A DNA stretch of 62,204 bases from Lachnospiraceae bacterium (GTDB lineage: Bacteria > Bacillota > Clostridia > Lachnospirales > Lachnospiraceae), in the NCBI GenBank assembly GCA_024404675.1, contig JAKSPO010000010.1, forward strand, positions 1 through 62,204. The letters are read 5' to 3'. The notes under the pieces were generated by a model. The model did not search any database and had not been told where the DNA came from. It saw only the letters and a list, made by a program, of their open reading frames with translations. Shown here in pieces: positions 53,266 through 62,204 of the stretch. Position 1 is the first letter of the stretch. Each line of letters begins with the position of its first letter. A program made the position numbers and the translations under genes.

Positions 53266-53841
53266 CTAAAGCTGATGCCGGCTGTTTCTTATACGCAGAA
53301 GAAACGAAACTGTAACAGCTACCACAGCGACCGAATAGATGATGCTGAATCCAATCCTTGCTGCAAGCGGTGTCCCTGCATCACTCCAAAGAACAATCAA
53401 CCCGAGCGCATAAATCAACACAAGCGGAAGGAGCACAAGCCCAAGAAGCAGCGCCCAGATTCCTCGATCCGCATTAAACTCGCGGCATTCCCGGTCGTTT
53501 ATGACAGAACCTTCGTCCGCAATAATAGCATAGTGTCCCTCGTTACATACAAGTGTTACGGATACATCTTCCTCGCCGACCGGACATACACTTCCCGTAA
53601 GCTCGGCATAAAACGGAGAAGGAATATCCAAGCCGTAGCGTATCTGTTTAGCGGAAAATGCCGAACGAAGGTACATCGCAAACAGCTCCCCGCGGGCGGG
53701 GCGAACGGTTCTGTCCTGAACGATACGAAGCTGAACCCTCTGCCCATCCGAAACCCGAATCTCTCTGCCTTCCTGTCCATCCAAGTATACACGCACAGAA
53801 GTTCCTGCCGGACAATGTGTATGAACCCTAACGATTCCCAT
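53266..53841 (-). CDS. hypothetical protein with two C-terminal membrane segments
   Basis: A 191-residue protein: a beta-rich N-terminal 125 residues (VRVHTHCPAGTSVRVYLDGQ near the start) and two membrane segments at about 130-155 and 163-185. It is not recognised. The frame is open further upstream only through the tRNA-Leu complement; GGGAG before the ATG at 53841 supports the start. It lies just after the terminator of the tRNA cluster and 36 bases before the methyltransferase. Confidence 0.65.
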   Translation of the reverse strand: MGIVRVHTHCPAGTSVRVYLDGQEGREIRVSDGQRVQLRIVQDRTVRPARGELFAMYLRSAFSAKQIRYGLDIPSPFYAELTGSVCPVGEEDVSVTLVCNEGHYAIIADEGSVINDRECREFNADRGIWALLLGLVLLPLVLIYALGLIVLWSDAGTPLAARIGFSIIYSVAVVAVTVSFLLRIRNSRHQL

Positions 53842-53865
53842 ATTCTTCTCCCTTCTCCATAAGGT

Positions 53866-53895
53866 AAAAAAGCGCCTCGGAACATTCCGAAGCGC
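53866..53895 (-). terminator. terminator of the Glu-Thr-Met-Asp-Val-Leu tRNA cluster
   Basis: Minus-strand GCGCTTCGGAA/TTCCGAGGCGC with a short loop, followed by TTTTTT. Confidence 0.88.
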
Positions 53896-53904
53896 ATAAT
53901 AGTC

Positions 53905-53990
53905 TGCCGGCGGCCGGGGTCGAACCGGTACAAGTATCACTACTCGCAGGATTTTAAGTCCTGTGCGTCTGCCAATTCCGCCACGCCGGC
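53905..53990 (-). tRNA. tRNA-Leu(UAA)
   Basis: Acceptor GCCGGCG/CGCCGGC, anticodon stem AGGA/TCCT region with loop CTTAAAA (TAA), and a long variable arm. It is not interrupted by an intron. Confidence 0.96.
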
Positions 53991-54020
53991 ACATCTAAAG
54001 GGTTCCTGTATAAAAGGAAA

Positions 54021-54093
54021 TGGGGCCTATAGGGCTCGAACCTATGACCCTCTGCTTGTAAGGCAGATGCTCTCCCAGCTGAGCTAAGACCCC
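54021..54093 (-). tRNA. tRNA-Val(UAC)
   Basis: Acceptor GGGGTCT/AGGCCCC, anticodon stem TCTGC/GCAGA with loop CTTACAA (TAC). Confidence 0.96.
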
Positions 54094-54160
54094 ATGATCA
54101 CACATGTGAAACCTTTAAATTGTATTGCCTGACGAATCAAGCATTGCTGCCTTTCGGCAA

Positions 54161-54234
54161 CGACCCGAATGGGGCTCGAACCCATGACCTCCGCCGTGAC
54201 AGGGCGGCGCTCTAACCAACTGAGCCACCGGGCC
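54161..54234 (-). tRNA. tRNA-Asp(GUC)
   Basis: Acceptor GGCCCGG/TCGGGTC with G73, anticodon stem CCGCC/GGCGG with loop CTGTCAC (GTC). Confidence 0.96.
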
Positions 54235-54268
54235 AGATATATGATGTGGTTTGATCCCGAAAAAGCAA

Positions 54269-54342
54269 TGGACCCTCGGGGACTCGAACCCAGGACCGAC
54301 CGGTTATGAGCCGGCTGCTCTAACCGACTGAGCTAAGGGTCC
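54269..54342 (-). tRNA. tRNA-Met(CAU), or possibly tRNA-Ile2
   Basis: Acceptor GGACCCT/GAGGGTCC region, anticodon stem CCGG/CCGG with loop CTCATAA (CAT). The anticodon alone cannot separate elongator Met from the lysidine-modified Ile2 tRNA; no initiator features (unpaired first base pair) are seen. Confidence 0.9.
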
Positions 54343-54346
54343 ATAC

Positions 54347-54419
54347 AGCCGATGATCGGACTCGAACCGATAACCTGCTGATTACAAGTCAGCTGCTCTG
54401 CCAATTGAGCCACATCGGC
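54347..54419 (-). tRNA. tRNA-Thr(UGU)
   Basis: Acceptor GCCGATG/CATCGGC, anticodon stem CTGA/TCAG region with loop CTTGTAA (TGT). Confidence 0.96.
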
Positions 54420-54441
54420 ACTATGTCAAGCTTCCACTTGA

Positions 54442-54513
54442 TGACTCCAAGGGGATTCGGACCCCTGTTACCGCCGTGAAAGGGCGATGTCTTAACCGCT
54501 TGACCATGGAGCC
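54442..54513 (-). tRNA. tRNA-Glu(UUC)
   Basis: Acceptor GGCTCCA/TGGAGTC, anticodon stem CGCC/GGCG with loop CTTTCAC (TTC). It is the first gene of the six-tRNA cluster. Confidence 0.96.
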
Positions 54514-54525
54514 GTAACATTGATT

Positions 54526-54554
54526 ATTATAAATGCTCCGGCGCAAAAAGTCAA
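54526..54554 (-). promoter_or_regulatory. promoter of the six-tRNA cluster
   Basis: Minus-strand TTGACT (54549-54554), 17-base spacer and TATAAT (54526-54531), 12 bases before tRNA-Glu. Confidence 0.9.
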
Positions 54555-54679
54555 CACATATTTTTCAATAAATCCATACTTTTATAAAAAACACTCCGTA
54601 AACCACTTTAGACACGGCTAAACTCTAGAACGATTCCGTTGAACTTCTTTCATTCTATCCTGATAGCGAATCTTCTTTT

Positions 54680-55900
54680 CTAATTCGCAAAATACTGATC
54701 CGTCGGTTCATTGTTTTCATATAATAGCCTGATCTTATCCAGGTTACCGGATTTGAAATCCTCGAACGTAAGTGTTGCACATGCCGGACCGTACTCCCCG
54801 TCTACCTTCAAATACAAACGTTCCCGAAATGCTTCCTTCATTGTTATATACCCAAAGCTGTTATACTCCGGAAATTCCCTGATTTTCTGCGTCGCTTTAT
54901 CATAGATTCCCAGTATATTACCGCTTCGGGAATAATATATTTCATCCTCCGCAATAATTCCACTAAATCCGGAGCAATTATCAATGAGGAGGATATCATC
55001 TTCCCCCTGTACGGTTCCGAAATATATATCCTTCTGATAATTCTCATCGACAACAGCGTATAAATACCCATATAGATTAAAGGCTTCTATACTTCCTGCC
55101 AACGTTCTTAATAGTATTTCCGTATCATTCTTTAGATTGTATTGCCATATCTCCGTAACCATGTTCCCATTCTTTATATAGTCTAAAGAATAATACAGAA
55201 AACTGTCATCACACACGAATTGAGAGATTATAGCATCCCCTTTGGGAACAGACTTGCTGACGAGTTTTCGAGCCTTCCCGTCTTTCATGGAAACCATACT
55301 GATTTCAGCGATACGATCTTCAAGCGTTGTAATCCCCTGCTCTTCAATATTGCTGTAATCCTGAGAAATAACATAAGAAAGGAATAAAGAATCCTCATCT
55401 ACCAGACAGTTTTTGAAAATCAACGAAGTATTCGCCCATGCGAGTTCTGCAACAATCTGCGGTTCAAACACATCAAATCCGGTTCTGACCAAATCTATTC
55501 CATGCCCGATTCCCTTAGAAGATTGTGATAAAAAGTATATACCATCACGATACACGCAAACCTTTGTCAACGCTTTGTTAACTATCTCCAATGCCGGACA
55601 ACTCGTTCTCCAAGTACCATCTACTCTACGCCATTTGTGTTCACAGGAGGGATCGAAACACATCAGTCCTCTCTCCCCGGTAGCTGCATCCACATATTGT
55701 AGCGCTATCCCAGCATCCATGTAAACTCCGTCATAATATAACACTTCATCAAAAGTTGAAACAGAACATTCTGATTCCGTGCCAATTACATAGTGCCTTT
55801 CAGTATCGACCTTACTTTTATTCTTACCACACGCCACAGAAAAACAGCTTAGCATGGTGCATACCCCAACTATTACCACTCTCTTCATGAAGGCTCTCAT
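54680..55900 (-). CDS. hypothetical lipoprotein, beta-propeller-like
   Basis: A 406-residue protein with a lipoprotein signal peptide (VVIVGVCTMLSCFSVAC), so it is anchored on the outside of the membrane. The mature part has repeated blocks of the kind VYRDGIYFLSQSS and DEIYYSRSGNILGIYDK, which suggests a beta propeller (DUF5050-like) but no catalytic residues. GGTGGAG lies before the ATG at 55900. It follows the solute-binding gene and could work with it; the function is unknown. Confidence 0.72.
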   Translation of the reverse strand: MRAFMKRVVIVGVCTMLSCFSVACGKNKSKVDTERHYVIGTESECSVSTFDEVLYYDGVYMDAGIALQYVDAATGERGLMCFDPSCEHKWRRVDGTWRTSCPALEIVNKALTKVCVYRDGIYFLSQSSKGIGHGIDLVRTGFDVFEPQIVAELAWANTSLIFKNCLVDEDSLFLSYVISQDYSNIEEQGITTLEDRIAEISMVSMKDGKARKLVSKSVPKGDAIISQFVCDDSFLYYSLDYIKNGNMVTEIWQYNLKNDTEILLRTLAGSIEAFNLYGYLYAVVDENYQKDIYFGTVQGEDDILLIDNCSGFSGIIAEDEIYYSRSGNILGIYDKATQKIREFPEYNSFGYITMKEAFRERLYLKVDGEYGPACATLTFEDFKSGNLDKIRLLYENNEPTDQYFAN

Positions 55901-55970
55901 CTCAATCTCCACCTCTATAGAATCAGGTCGGGTAAGCACTCCTTGCTCACCCGACCTTACCCAATCGAAC

Positions 55971-57455
55971 TCACTGCTTATTCCACTGCTCATATTGATC
56001 TCTCGCTTTTTCTACGTAAGCATCAATATTAGCTTCTTTCATCTTCTGTCTTAATTGCGATTTAAAATATTCATATTCCGGTAATTCCCATATATTTGCA
56101 TAATCGGAACATAAGCCCGAAAGAATACCGGAAGTCTCCATGTCCATCACGCCATTCGGAACAAACTTCTGATATGCAAACTCCATAAACCATTCATCAA
56201 CGGAAGTATTCAACTCCCCGCTCTCTCCGATCAACACCTCTCTGGTTCCAATAAAAGACGTGTCTACAAGATGCTTCTCAAATCGTTCGACAGAGCTCAT
56301 GCTTTCATCATCCTCTCCAAGCGGATCAAAAAACATGCCTTGGAGTTCTGTGTTTGTGTAAAAATCCATCAGAAAAGCAAATGCCAACTCCGGATTCTTA
56401 GAGGTACTCCATACACCGGCAGACCAATTGAGCGGCGTCCAGCCAAGCACATGCGGCGCTCTTCTTACCAAAACATTCTCGCCGCTAAAATCTTTTCTTG
56501 ATGAAGATATCAAAATACCGAAATCCAAACCTTCATTCCACTCCACTGCGCTACTATCTTTACCCAGTGCCTCATATGCGGTTCTTAATTCCTTAAGTCC
56601 TCCGGTAATGTAACCATTACTCTTCATCACCGGGCCTTTTACCAGCCCGTCCATCGCATACCGATGAAGAATATCCAAGACATTCCAATATGTCGAATCA
56701 TCTGTAAGCGCATTTATCCCATTAGTAGGAGAATAGACAATACTCCTGCGGACATAACTCCCAAAAGTGGAAAGCATGGTCTCCGGGTCAACATGAAAAT
56801 ACAGTGGACAAGAGACCTTCTGCTCTTTCAGCTCTTGAAGCACCGATTCCAGTGCCTCTAATGAAAGGGAAAGTCCATCCACCTGCTCCTCAGTAAAATA
56901 CTTTCGGTTAAAAACAAAAAGCGGTCCATCCATACAAGTTCCGCCTAAAGCCGGTACGGAATAAATATTTCCGTCAATTCGAACAGCCTCCCAAAGCTTT
57001 GCACTATAATGCTTATAAAGTTCTGTACCATTCAGCCACTCGTCAAGAGGCAGAAAACAACCACTTTCAACAGTATTCCAATAATCTTCGCTGCCAAAAG
57101 AGGCAATATCCACTCCGTATTGCGTTATGCTGCTCGGATAATTCATAAAATCAGCCATAGAAAAAGCTATATGATACTCACGCCCCAACCGATCAAGCAC
57201 CGTGTTCATCGCATCAGCTTTTTCCTTAAGTGCCGTCTCTGAAAAGAACCTCGGTAAGCACCAGTTCAAAGTGACTCCCGTAAAAGCCGGCGTTGGAGTA
57301 ACCGTGCCGGACGGAATGCTCGTAACAGACGGAGCCCCCGCCGTAATATTAGGCGTTGGGCGCTTGTTCTTCTCAACTTCGTGCTTGTTTCCACAACCAA
57401 CCACAAGGATAGCACTCATCACCATTAAGAAAGCAAACTTCAGATACTTTTTCAT
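55971..57455 (-). CDS. extracellular solute-binding protein-like lipoprotein
   Basis: A 494-residue lipoprotein: lipobox VVGC near residue 21, a Thr/Pro-rich linker (GAPSVTSIPSGTVTPTPAFT), then a domain that looks like a family 1 substrate-binding protein (DIASFGSEDYWNTVESGCFL, PLDEWLN, YSVPALGG, NPELAFAFLMDFYTN). Permease genes of a sugar importer are not adjacent; instead the ABC-2 exporter lies upstream, so a role as binding or sensing protein for that system is possible but not shown. GGGAGG lies four bases before the ATG at 57455. Confidence 0.78.
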   Translation of the reverse strand: MKKYLKFAFLMVMSAILVVGCGNKHEVEKNKRPTPNITAGAPSVTSIPSGTVTPTPAFTGVTLNWCLPRFFSETALKEKADAMNTVLDRLGREYHIAFSMADFMNYPSSITQYGVDIASFGSEDYWNTVESGCFLPLDEWLNGTELYKHYSAKLWEAVRIDGNIYSVPALGGTCMDGPLFVFNRKYFTEEQVDGLSLSLEALESVLQELKEQKVSCPLYFHVDPETMLSTFGSYVRRSIVYSPTNGINALTDDSTYWNVLDILHRYAMDGLVKGPVMKSNGYITGGLKELRTAYEALGKDSSAVEWNEGLDFGILISSSRKDFSGENVLVRRAPHVLGWTPLNWSAGVWSTSKNPELAFAFLMDFYTNTELQGMFFDPLGEDDESMSSVERFEKHLVDTSFIGTREVLIGESGELNTSVDEWFMEFAYQKFVPNGVMDMETSGILSGLCSDYANIWELPEYEYFKSQLRQKMKEANIDAYVEKARDQYEQWNKQ

Positions 57456-57524
57456 ATTCCTCCCCCGAAAAATCAACCCTACTATCAATTAAGTTATCGA
57501 TTCCTGTAACCAAGTGCCAAATTC

Positions 57525-57911
57525 TTAACGAATTGTGGTCATACTCGTGCGCCAAAACTGTCCCAGATATTCCACCGCATAACTTGTGATAATCTGAACA
57601 GTTCTACAGCTTCCGGGTGCTGTAAAATTTGCAGAGTAGCCTTGCTGCTGCGTTCCATAATTACGCTGTGAAGATACAACATTTGTGCTAGGATCAACAT
57701 AATAGTAAGTTGAATCCAAACCCGCAGAAGCTTCTCGCTTATCAGTAGAAACTCTTGCATAACCGGTTGTATCCTCGACATTATTCTTCGCAGTAACATT
57801 ACAATCACCCAAAGACGCCGTACGCGTGTGCGTTAATGCAAAAGCCAAACAGGTCATCAAAGAAATCATGGCAGTTAAAGAAACAAATAGCAATATACAT
57901 CTTTTCTTCAT
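57525..57911 (-). CDS. small secreted protein, possible bacteriocin-like product
   Basis: A 128-residue protein with a signal peptide (MKKRCILLFVSLTAMISLMT, cleavage after ALT or similar near residue 28) and a mature part of about 100 residues rich in Thr, Ser, Tyr and Asn (STYYYVDPSTNVVSSQRNYG, GYSANFTAPGSC). Two cysteines (GDCN and GSCR) could form one disulfide. It lies between a solute-binding lipoprotein and an ABC-2 exporter. The layout recalls lactococcin 972-type loci (secreted beta-sandwich peptide with a large permease and an ATPase), but I see no clear sequence match. AGGTG lies before the ATG. Confidence 0.6.
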   Translation of the reverse strand: MKKRCILLFVSLTAMISLMTCLAFALTHTRTASLGDCNVTAKNNVEDTTGYARVSTDKREASAGLDSTYYYVDPSTNVVSSQRNYGTQQQGYSANFTAPGSCRTVQIITSYAVEYLGQFWRTSMTTIR

Positions 57912-58040
57912 TATTTTGTCACCTCACAAACATATTATATATTACACAATAACACATATTGGCACCAAAATCAAGTACCCGTACCGTTCCCGCCATACAG
58001 GCGTCACACTACTTCCTCTACCCTGTACAAAGCATCCTAT

Positions 58041-60263
58041 CTACCACATTTTTGCCAACCACAACGGATTTAACAGAATATATTCACTTCCGCGAATAGA
58101 AAGCATCCCCATTAAAAGCGGAACCGCTAACAGCGCAGTCCCAACAGCAATCGTGACCGACAGTTTTTTCGCTTTTACAGAGAGTAGAAGAACAACTGCC
58201 ATCGTGATTAACATGGCTATGTACCGAAGGATGCACACCAGGATAAGGTATGTCAGGATGCTGCAGGAATAATTCTGCAATGCCGGTATGCTGGATGCTT
58301 TTTCAAATATGCTTTGCGTGCCATAACATTGGAACACATTATAATAATACGATCCGTATGTGACGACATATAATATGGTGGATATGATCCACGAAATACC
58401 AACCTTGCAGCACACCGTATATCCCCGACCATAGCAGCACGTACGTATCGGAACAATCATTCCGGTTTCATATTCCACTCCATATACATAAGCCAGGCTT
58501 ATCAGCATCATACAAGTAAGAAGCAATGCCAACTCCCAGGACTTTCCTTTCGCAAAAGCATCATCGTATATCAGTTGGTATCCCGTCTCATAGACAAATG
58601 CAGTCCCTTCTCTCTTCCCAAGATACTCTGCACGTTCTTTCACCTGTCGCAAAGCCTTGTCCTTCTTATCAAGAGACTGCATGCGAATCTCAAAAGAAAT
58701 ATCGAAGGGTGCATCCAAAACGCTTATACGCTCTTCCTGAATTCTATTCTCTTCTTCAGCAATCCAGGCTTCTTTCTCCGACGTATACGTGCCTTCTAAA
58801 TGATGCATATAATAATAGTAATATGCGTCAGCTTCATCAAAAAAATAATGCCTGATGGGCTTATAGAAATACATAATTCCCGCAATATAAACTGTCAGAA
58901 ACAACAGCACACGGCCTCGGATAAAAATCTTATAGCATTCCTGCAGGAACAGATTTCCTTTGTTTCCAAAAGAAAACTTACCAAACAATTTAATCCGTCT
59001 AAGCTTTATCCCGGTATAGCTTCCCATATATGCAAAGAGGACGATGCAAAGGCTTATCTCTCCTATCAGAACCAATATGCCAAAATACCAAAACAAGCTC
59101 TGATAATTAACCGGGGTATTGAAGACATTCAGATTGCGATAATCCTTCAAAAGAACATCTGTGTTGAGAAATGCAACAACATTTATATTCTTCAACAGAA
59201 CACCGATTCCCCGGTTTGGAAGAACCTTGTACAGAAACAATTCCGCCCCAAATGCCCCCATTCCGAAAGCAAACAAAGTGATCGCATTTTTGCAAAGTAT
59301 TGCGCCAAGCATAAGAAATAGCACAACACCGATGTATACTACGCACTTTCCAAGAATGAATAACCCTATATAGCCATATAAAGATATCGTATATTTGCAG
59401 GATTGATATGAAAAGATCGTATAAATCGGACGCGTCAAATCTCCCAAGCCATAAAGCATGCCGTAGATTATCAGATTCTCCGCATACAAAAGGGCAACAG
59501 TCAATATTGCAATTACGGCACTTGTTAAAACCTTAGAAGCGCCGAGAGGCATTCTTCCCATATCTGTTGTACGGATCAGCAGCAGCTGTTGTGTTTCCCT
59601 CTCCCGTATAAGCAATAACATGACCGCTGAGAAAAGAACGAAAACACCAAGTATATCCGTAAATGTACTATTGAATGCGCGCTCAATCCCCCGGCTCGGA
59701 CCACCGATCTTCTCTATCACCTTAATGTTCTTCTTCAGGTCTTGCGCTGTTTTTATCACGTTTTGGTAGAGGAAACCGTTTGTATCATATCGTTTGGCAA
59801 GTAACTCCATCTTCTTTGCCGAATCCTGTATCTTGGCAAGATATTCCCCATAATGACCTGCTGCATCGTATTCACTTTTAATTAAATATAGCATTTCCCT
59901 TTCGGAATATGCATTGTCATTATAGAGCGGATACGTTCCGTTCCCATATCGTTCTGCAAGTACGGGATACTGCTCACCGAATTGTGCCATAAGGGTTTCC
60001 TGACTAAATCCCGCCAAAATACTAAAGGCAAACTCACTGAGGCGCAAGCGCTCGTCAACTGTAACCAAAGCCTCATCATATGTTTTTGGGGACAAATCCT
60101 TATGAATACTGCGATATGCCTTTTCTGAATAATAATTCTCATTCTTAATACTAAAAAGAGCAAAAATGCCGTTCACCAAAAGAGTTCCGAGTATAACCCA
60201 TAACGCGGCTCGATTTCTGAAAACCTTCTGTAATTCACCTAATATAAGTTTCATATTATTCAC
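58041..60263 (-). CDS. ABC-2 type exporter permease (large)
   Basis: A 740-residue membrane protein with two halves, each with an N-terminal membrane segment, a large external loop and a group of five or six membrane segments (MLLLIRERETQQLLLIRTTD linker in the first, MMLISLAYVYGVEYETGMIV in the second), the build of a fused ABC-2 permease. A GTG at 60263 follows the ATPase stop directly; an ATG three codons on (60254) is an equally likely start. It must pair with the ATPase encoded just upstream. Confidence 0.82.
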   Translation of the reverse strand: MNNMKLILGELQKVFRNRAALWVILGTLLVNGIFALFSIKNENYYSEKAYRSIHKDLSPKTYDEALVTVDERLRLSEFAFSILAGFSQETLMAQFGEQYPVLAERYGNGTYPLYNDNAYSEREMLYLIKSEYDAAGHYGEYLAKIQDSAKKMELLAKRYDTNGFLYQNVIKTAQDLKKNIKVIEKIGGPSRGIERAFNSTFTDILGVFVLFSAVMLLLIRERETQQLLLIRTTDMGRMPLGASKVLTSAVIAILTVALLYAENLIIYGMLYGLGDLTRPIYTIFSYQSCKYTISLYGYIGLFILGKCVVYIGVVLFLMLGAILCKNAITLFAFGMGAFGAELFLYKVLPNRGIGVLLKNINVVAFLNTDVLLKDYRNLNVFNTPVNYQSLFWYFGILVLIGEISLCIVLFAYMGSYTGIKLRRIKLFGKFSFGNKGNLFLQECYKIFIRGRVLLFLTVYIAGIMYFYKPIRHYFFDEADAYYYYYMHHLEGTYTSEKEAWIAEEENRIQEERISVLDAPFDISFEIRMQSLDKKDKALRQVKERAEYLGKREGTAFVYETGYQLIYDDAFAKGKSWELALLLTCMMLISLAYVYGVEYETGMIVPIRTCCYGRGYTVCCKVGISWIISTILYVVTYGSYYYNVFQCYGTQSIFEKASSIPALQNYSCSILTYLILVCILRYIAMLITMAVVLLLSVKAKKLSVTIAVGTALLAVPLLMGMLSIRGSEYILLNPLWLAKMW

Positions 60264-61124
60264 TCAGTCAAAATGATAAAGATACACATCTTCCAGATCC
60301 GGGTTCGCAACTTTCGCATGAAGTTCCTGCGGAGGTGTGTCTGCGATAACCTTTACGAAAACCGTGTCCATTTCTTCTCTGATGCTGCTTATACGGTAGC
60401 TGTCCCGCACTTTTTCAAACATCTCCCGCGAAAGTGCCAACTCATAAACCTTTCCACGCTTTCTTTCACACAAATCAATCGGTCTTCCGGCATCAATAAC
60501 CGTCCCCTTCTTCATCAATAGCACTTCCTTCGCAACAAATGAAATGTCCGTTACTACATGTGTTGCTATTAAAACAATGCGATCGAAGGCAACCTCGGCA
60601 ATCAAATTTCGAACATTAATCCGTTCCCTTGGATCCAAACCTGCCGTCGGTTCGTCAAGAATGATAATTCTCGGATTCCCAAGTAATGCCTGTGCAATCA
60701 ACGCCCTCTGTTTCATTCCTCCCGAAAACTCTCCAAGCCTTCTATGCAAACAATCCGAAAGACGAACCCGTTCTACAATTTCAGAAACAGATCTTTCTGC
60801 TTCTTTACGAGGAATCCCCTTCAAAACAGACATATAAAAGAGAAATCTTTCTAACGTATATCCGGAATAGACTCCCTGCTGCTGTGGCATGTATCCAAGC
60901 AGCTTACGATATGCTCTTCCCATATCAAAAATATCCTGACCATCGAACTGTACGCATCCCTCAGAAGGTTTCAAATTCGCAGTCAAAATATTCATCAGAG
61001 TTGATTTTCCGGCTCCATTCGGTCCTAAAAGTCCATAGATGCCTTCGGTGAAAGAATATTGAAAAGAATCCAACGCTTTCACACTTCCATAAGATTTCGA
61101 TAATGACTTAACTGTAAGTTCCAT
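60264..61124 (-). CDS. ABC exporter ATP-binding protein
   Basis: The 286 residues hold Walker A GPNGAGKST near residue 34-42, Q-loop GYMPQQQGVYSGYT, signature EFSGGMKQRALIAQ, Walker B IIILDEPTAGLDP and the H-loop THVVTD. It belongs to the group of ATPases for ABC-2 exporters of peptides, antibiotics or bacteriocins. The stop codon is followed at once by the permease start. It is the first gene of the exporter pair. Confidence 0.93.
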   Translation of the reverse strand: MELTVKSLSKSYGSVKALDSFQYSFTEGIYGLLGPNGAGKSTLMNILTANLKPSEGCVQFDGQDIFDMGRAYRKLLGYMPQQQGVYSGYTLERFLFYMSVLKGIPRKEAERSVSEIVERVRLSDCLHRRLGEFSGGMKQRALIAQALLGNPRIIILDEPTAGLDPRERINVRNLIAEVAFDRIVLIATHVVTDISFVAKEVLLMKKGTVIDAGRPIDLCERKRGKVYELALSREMFEKVRDSYRISSIREEMDTVFVKVIADTPPQELHAKVANPDLEDVYLYHFD

Positions 61125-61312
61125 ACCAGACGTAAACTCCCCATTTTACAAATCATAATTCTGTTAAATAAAAAGCGAACAGAATCATAGCATATGAATC
61201 GTTTCATAATCGGATACAATAGCCGATTAGTTATAGAATACCATATAAAAACACAAAAAGGAACCAGGTTACTATAATAATCTGATTCCTTCCATCATAC
61301 AATTATACTAGT

Positions 61313-61879
61313 TTATGCTTCATCGGCGAATACAGCCTTCAGATACCAGGCAAGCTCCTGCCAGGCAGGATAGCCGGAATATTCCTCGAGTGCCTTCAGG
61401 ACTTCCTTATAATACCAGTGATGCTTCTCCTTATCCTTCATGTTAAAACGCTGCCATACCGCATCCCCAACCAGAAGATAATTCTGATAGGTCGCACGCA
61501 TATTCGACAGCTTATCGGCAAGAGTTATCATCTTCACCGCTTTATCGTCAGTCGATTTCAGATGCTCTATGGTTTCCGCTTTACGAACGCACCAGGATTC
61601 CTCTCTTGATAACTCCGGATGCTTATTCTCGGATTCTGATGCAACAAGCGAAGCCACACGCGGACCGAAGAACTTATATATATCTTCGATTACAACATTC
61701 GTATCTTCAACAACATCATGCAATACTGCCGCAGCAAGAATATCGTCTTCATTCGTCATGGATCCGACAATCGCAGCAACCTCCATAGGATGCACGATAT
61801 ACGGTGTCCCGGAACCCTTTCTTGTGTAACCGCTATGCGCCTCAACGGCAAATTCAATTGCATGATTGAAATTACTCAT
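61313..61879 (-). CDS. MESH1-like HD-domain (p)ppGpp hydrolase
   Basis: The 188 residues match the hydrolase half of RelA/SpoT proteins (small alarmone hydrolase, MESH1-like): AHSGYTRKGSGTPYIVHPME at the start with His30, the metal-binding HDVVEDT (H54-D55) and MITLADKLSNMRAT further on. There is no synthetase, TGS or ACT domain. It probably removes the 3'-pyrophosphate from (p)ppGpp, or a similar nucleotide. It stands alone upstream of the exporter genes. Confidence 0.88.
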   Translation of the reverse strand: MSNFNHAIEFAVEAHSGYTRKGSGTPYIVHPMEVAAIVGSMTNEDDILAAAVLHDVVEDTNVVIEDIYKFFGPRVASLVASESENKHPELSREESWCVRKAETIEHLKSTDDKAVKMITLADKLSNMRATYQNYLLVGDAVWQRFNMKDKEKHHWYYKEVLKALEEYSGYPAWQELAWYLKAVFADEA

Positions 61880-62114
61880 ATGTCACCTCATCATTTCTCA
61901 ATAAATCTGACACTTCGGTTCCGCTTAAAAGCGTCCCGCAAAACATACATCGGTTTCTAACAGTATAACACACACACCTATCGCAATCAACGAAGGGTTA
62001 CAGATTCTTTTCAAAACAATAGATAAATGTAACATTTATTTCCATAAAGTAACCAATTCGAAGCATCACCAGATTCTTTCAAAGTCATATAAAGTAAGCC
62101 TTACAAAATAAGCA

Positions 62115-62146
62115 CAAAAAAAGACTATCGAAACATCGATAGTCTT
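62115..62146 (-). terminator. terminator after tRNA-Asn
   Basis: Minus-strand arms AAGACTATCG and CGATAGTCTT with a six-base loop, followed by TTTTTTT. Confidence 0.9.
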
Positions 62147-62149
62147 AAG

Positions 62150-62204
62150 CTCCCCCAGTTGGACTCGAACCAACGACATCATGATTAACAGTCATGCGCT
62201 CTAC
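62150..62204 (-). tRNA. tRNA-Asn(GUU), cut by the window edge
   Basis: The 3' part of a tRNA: D-arm end GTAGAGC, anticodon stem with loop CTGTTAA (GTT), T arm GTTGG TTCGAGT CCAAC and acceptor end TGGGGGAG. The 5' acceptor and part of the D arm lie beyond the right edge. Confidence 0.93.

Noticed and set aside
55971-61124. A complete sugar ABC importer
   Set aside because: The permease is of the exporter (ABC-2) type, with a single ATPase of the matching group; no importer permeases are present next to the solute-binding-like lipoprotein.

Overview
The window looks like the chromosome of a low-to-mid GC Firmicute of class Clostridia, most likely a Lachnospiraceae-type gut or rumen anaerobe. 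The basis is a long S10-spc-alpha ribosomal operon of clostridial type (S4 and zinc-binding S14 variants, a fused EcfA pair next to ecfT and truA), DUF4364 and DUF6171 family proteins, a GH51 arabinofuranosidase, solo PqqD, and strong AGGAGG-like ribosome sites. The species is not identified.

Layout. 1-930: one small membrane protein and gene-poor sequence. 932-22441: one long minus-strand block of translation genes, S10-spc-alpha operon through secY, adk, map, infA, rpmJ, rpsM-rpsK-rpsD-rpoA-rplQ, then ecfA-ecfT-truA and rplM-rpsI. It has promoters upstream of rpsJ, rpsM and rplM, a VanZ-like gene inserted between infA and rpmJ, and internal hairpin terminators. 22485-27138: a methyltransferase pair and a plus-strand envelope-stress cluster (PspA, DUF4364, NfeD, SPFH/stomatin). 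27215-33562: tig-clpP-clpX-lon-engB protein quality control. 33587-39639: a very large degenerate GGDEF/GGDEF/EAL protein, a DJ-1 protein, GH51 arabinofuranosidase, a Cys-rich protein and PqqD.

39795-43467 is a decayed integrative island in tRNA-Leu(UAG), bounded by exact 56-bp copies of the tRNA 3' half. It holds a GC-rich, strongly folded candidate non-coding RNA, a phased array of five 13-bp repeats, a 2.2-kb segment bounded by 35-bp inverted repeats that abuts a truncated tyrosine integrase, a ribosomal L32-like protein with a foreign N-terminal extension, and frameshifted membrane and secreted protein genes. This is the best candidate for an undescribed system.

43511-51266: HtrA-like lipoprotein protease, SNF2 helicase with an HhH, five tRNAs, MFS transporter, RdgB, RlmL-like methyltransferase and tRNA-Arg. 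51305-52003 is a non-coding repeat mosaic whose core is eight 53-bp units, each made of two small hairpins. 52066-54554: a methyltransferase, a membrane protein and six tRNAs with a consensus promoter. 54680-61124: two surface lipoproteins, a small secreted protein and an ABC-2 exporter, which may form a secreted-peptide export or immunity locus. 61313-62204: a MESH1-like (p)ppGpp hydrolase and the 3' part of tRNA-Asn.

All assignments are from reading the sequence; no database search was run.
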